Below, in pieces: positions 63,878 through 64,000 of a stretch of DNA of 64,000 bases. Source of the DNA: Clostridium acetireducens DSM 10703 (lineage in GTDB: Bacteria > Bacillota > Clostridia > Clostridiales > Clostridiaceae); NCBI RefSeq assembly GCF_001758365.1, contig NZ_LZFO01000004.1:45581-109580 (forward strand), given 5' to 3'. The notes below the pieces were generated by a model. It saw nothing but the letters and a program-made list of their open reading frames with translations, made no database searches and was not told the origin of the DNA. The translations under genes were made by a program, and so were the position numbers. Each line of letters opens with the position of its first letter. Position 1 is the stretch's first letter.

Positions 63878-64000
63878 ATGAAAAAATCTACAAATGATGC
63901 CATAGTCGTAGGATTTGCTCTATTTTCTATGTTCTTTGGTGCCGGTAACTTAATCTTTCCCCCGTTTCTTGGTAAAACTGTAGGAACCCATTATTTAATA
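63878..64000 (+). CDS. brnQ: Branched-chain amino acid carrier BrnQ (partial)
   Basis: First 41 residues only; the gene runs off the right edge. MKKSTNDAIVVGFALFSMF and FGAGNLIFPPFLGKTVG are the conserved N-terminus of the BrnQ/LIVCS family of Na+ or H+ coupled Leu/Ile/Val transporters. AGGAGG 9-10 nt before ATG. Confidence 0.93.
   Translation, partial: MKKSTNDAIVVGFALFSMFFGAGNLIFPPFLGKTVGTHYLI

Overview
The window is low-GC chromosomal DNA from an endospore-forming, anaerobic Clostridium sensu stricto (cluster I type). The evidence is the very AT-rich composition, spore genes (gpr, spoIIP, spoIVFA/FB, a Spo0B-like gene), [FeFe] hydrogenases, strong AGGAGG ribosome binding sites and consensus TTGACA/TATAAT promoters. 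I cannot name the species. Most genes are on the minus strand, and large parts follow the Bacillus subtilis gene order, which supports several functional calls.

Region by region. 1-6.6 kb: hemW (partial), lepA, spoIIP, gpr, rpsT (opposite strand) and holA. 6.6-13.5 kb: the competence cluster comEC/comEA, with a full-length P-type ATPase whose catalytic motifs are degraded lying where comEB would be, then dacF. 13.5-17.8 kb: an RluA-family pseudouridine synthase, ridA, and an LCP/yqeK/nadD/yhbY run. 17.8-20.8 kb: obgE, Spo0B-like, rpmA, prp, rplU with its leader. 20.8-26.5 kb: rng, two radical-SAM-associated genes, spoIVFB, spoIVFA. 27-38 kb: the shape and division block mgsA, rodA, minE-D-C, mrdA, mreD-C-B, radC, maf, then DUF4321, SPOR and GNAT proteins. 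38.8-43.5 kb: 6S RNA, tRNA-Leu(GAG), a lytic transglycosylase, coaE, polA. 43.7-57.7 kb is more mixed: a Cys-rich protein, a CtpA protease, a membrane-anchored lysozyme-like protein, the GGGtGRT/NifU-like pair, tRNA-Leu(CAA), two decayed genes, PHP and HAD enzymes, an ABC-F protein, threonine synthase and a secreted amidase-like protein. 57.8-63.1 kb: rseC facing a four-gene operon of [2Fe-2S] thioredoxin-like protein, PAS-containing sensory [FeFe] hydrogenase (HydS-like), SpoIIE-type phosphatase and catalytic-type [FeFe] hydrogenase, preceded by a near-perfect Rex operator. The window ends in a divergent brnQ start.

Two things stand out. First, a family of large (about 300-340 bp) quasi-palindromic elements occurs in three complete copies (13.2, 26.6 and 38.8 kb) plus a half copy at 49.5 kb. 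Each has long arms, a conserved asymmetric bubble and two apical hairpins sharing a GTCCT loop. The outer arms differ between copies but stay complementary within each copy. Second, the hydrogenase operon looks like a self-contained redox or H2 sensing circuit: a hydrogenase-like sensor lacking the proton-relay Cys, a PP2C-type phosphatase with an unassigned C-terminal domain, a catalytic hydrogenase with all H-cluster motifs, and a Rex site. Other leads are the pseudo-P-type ATPase, ComEC without a metallo-beta-lactamase domain, a Spo0B-like protein in a clostridium, and an AMMECR1 pseudogene.
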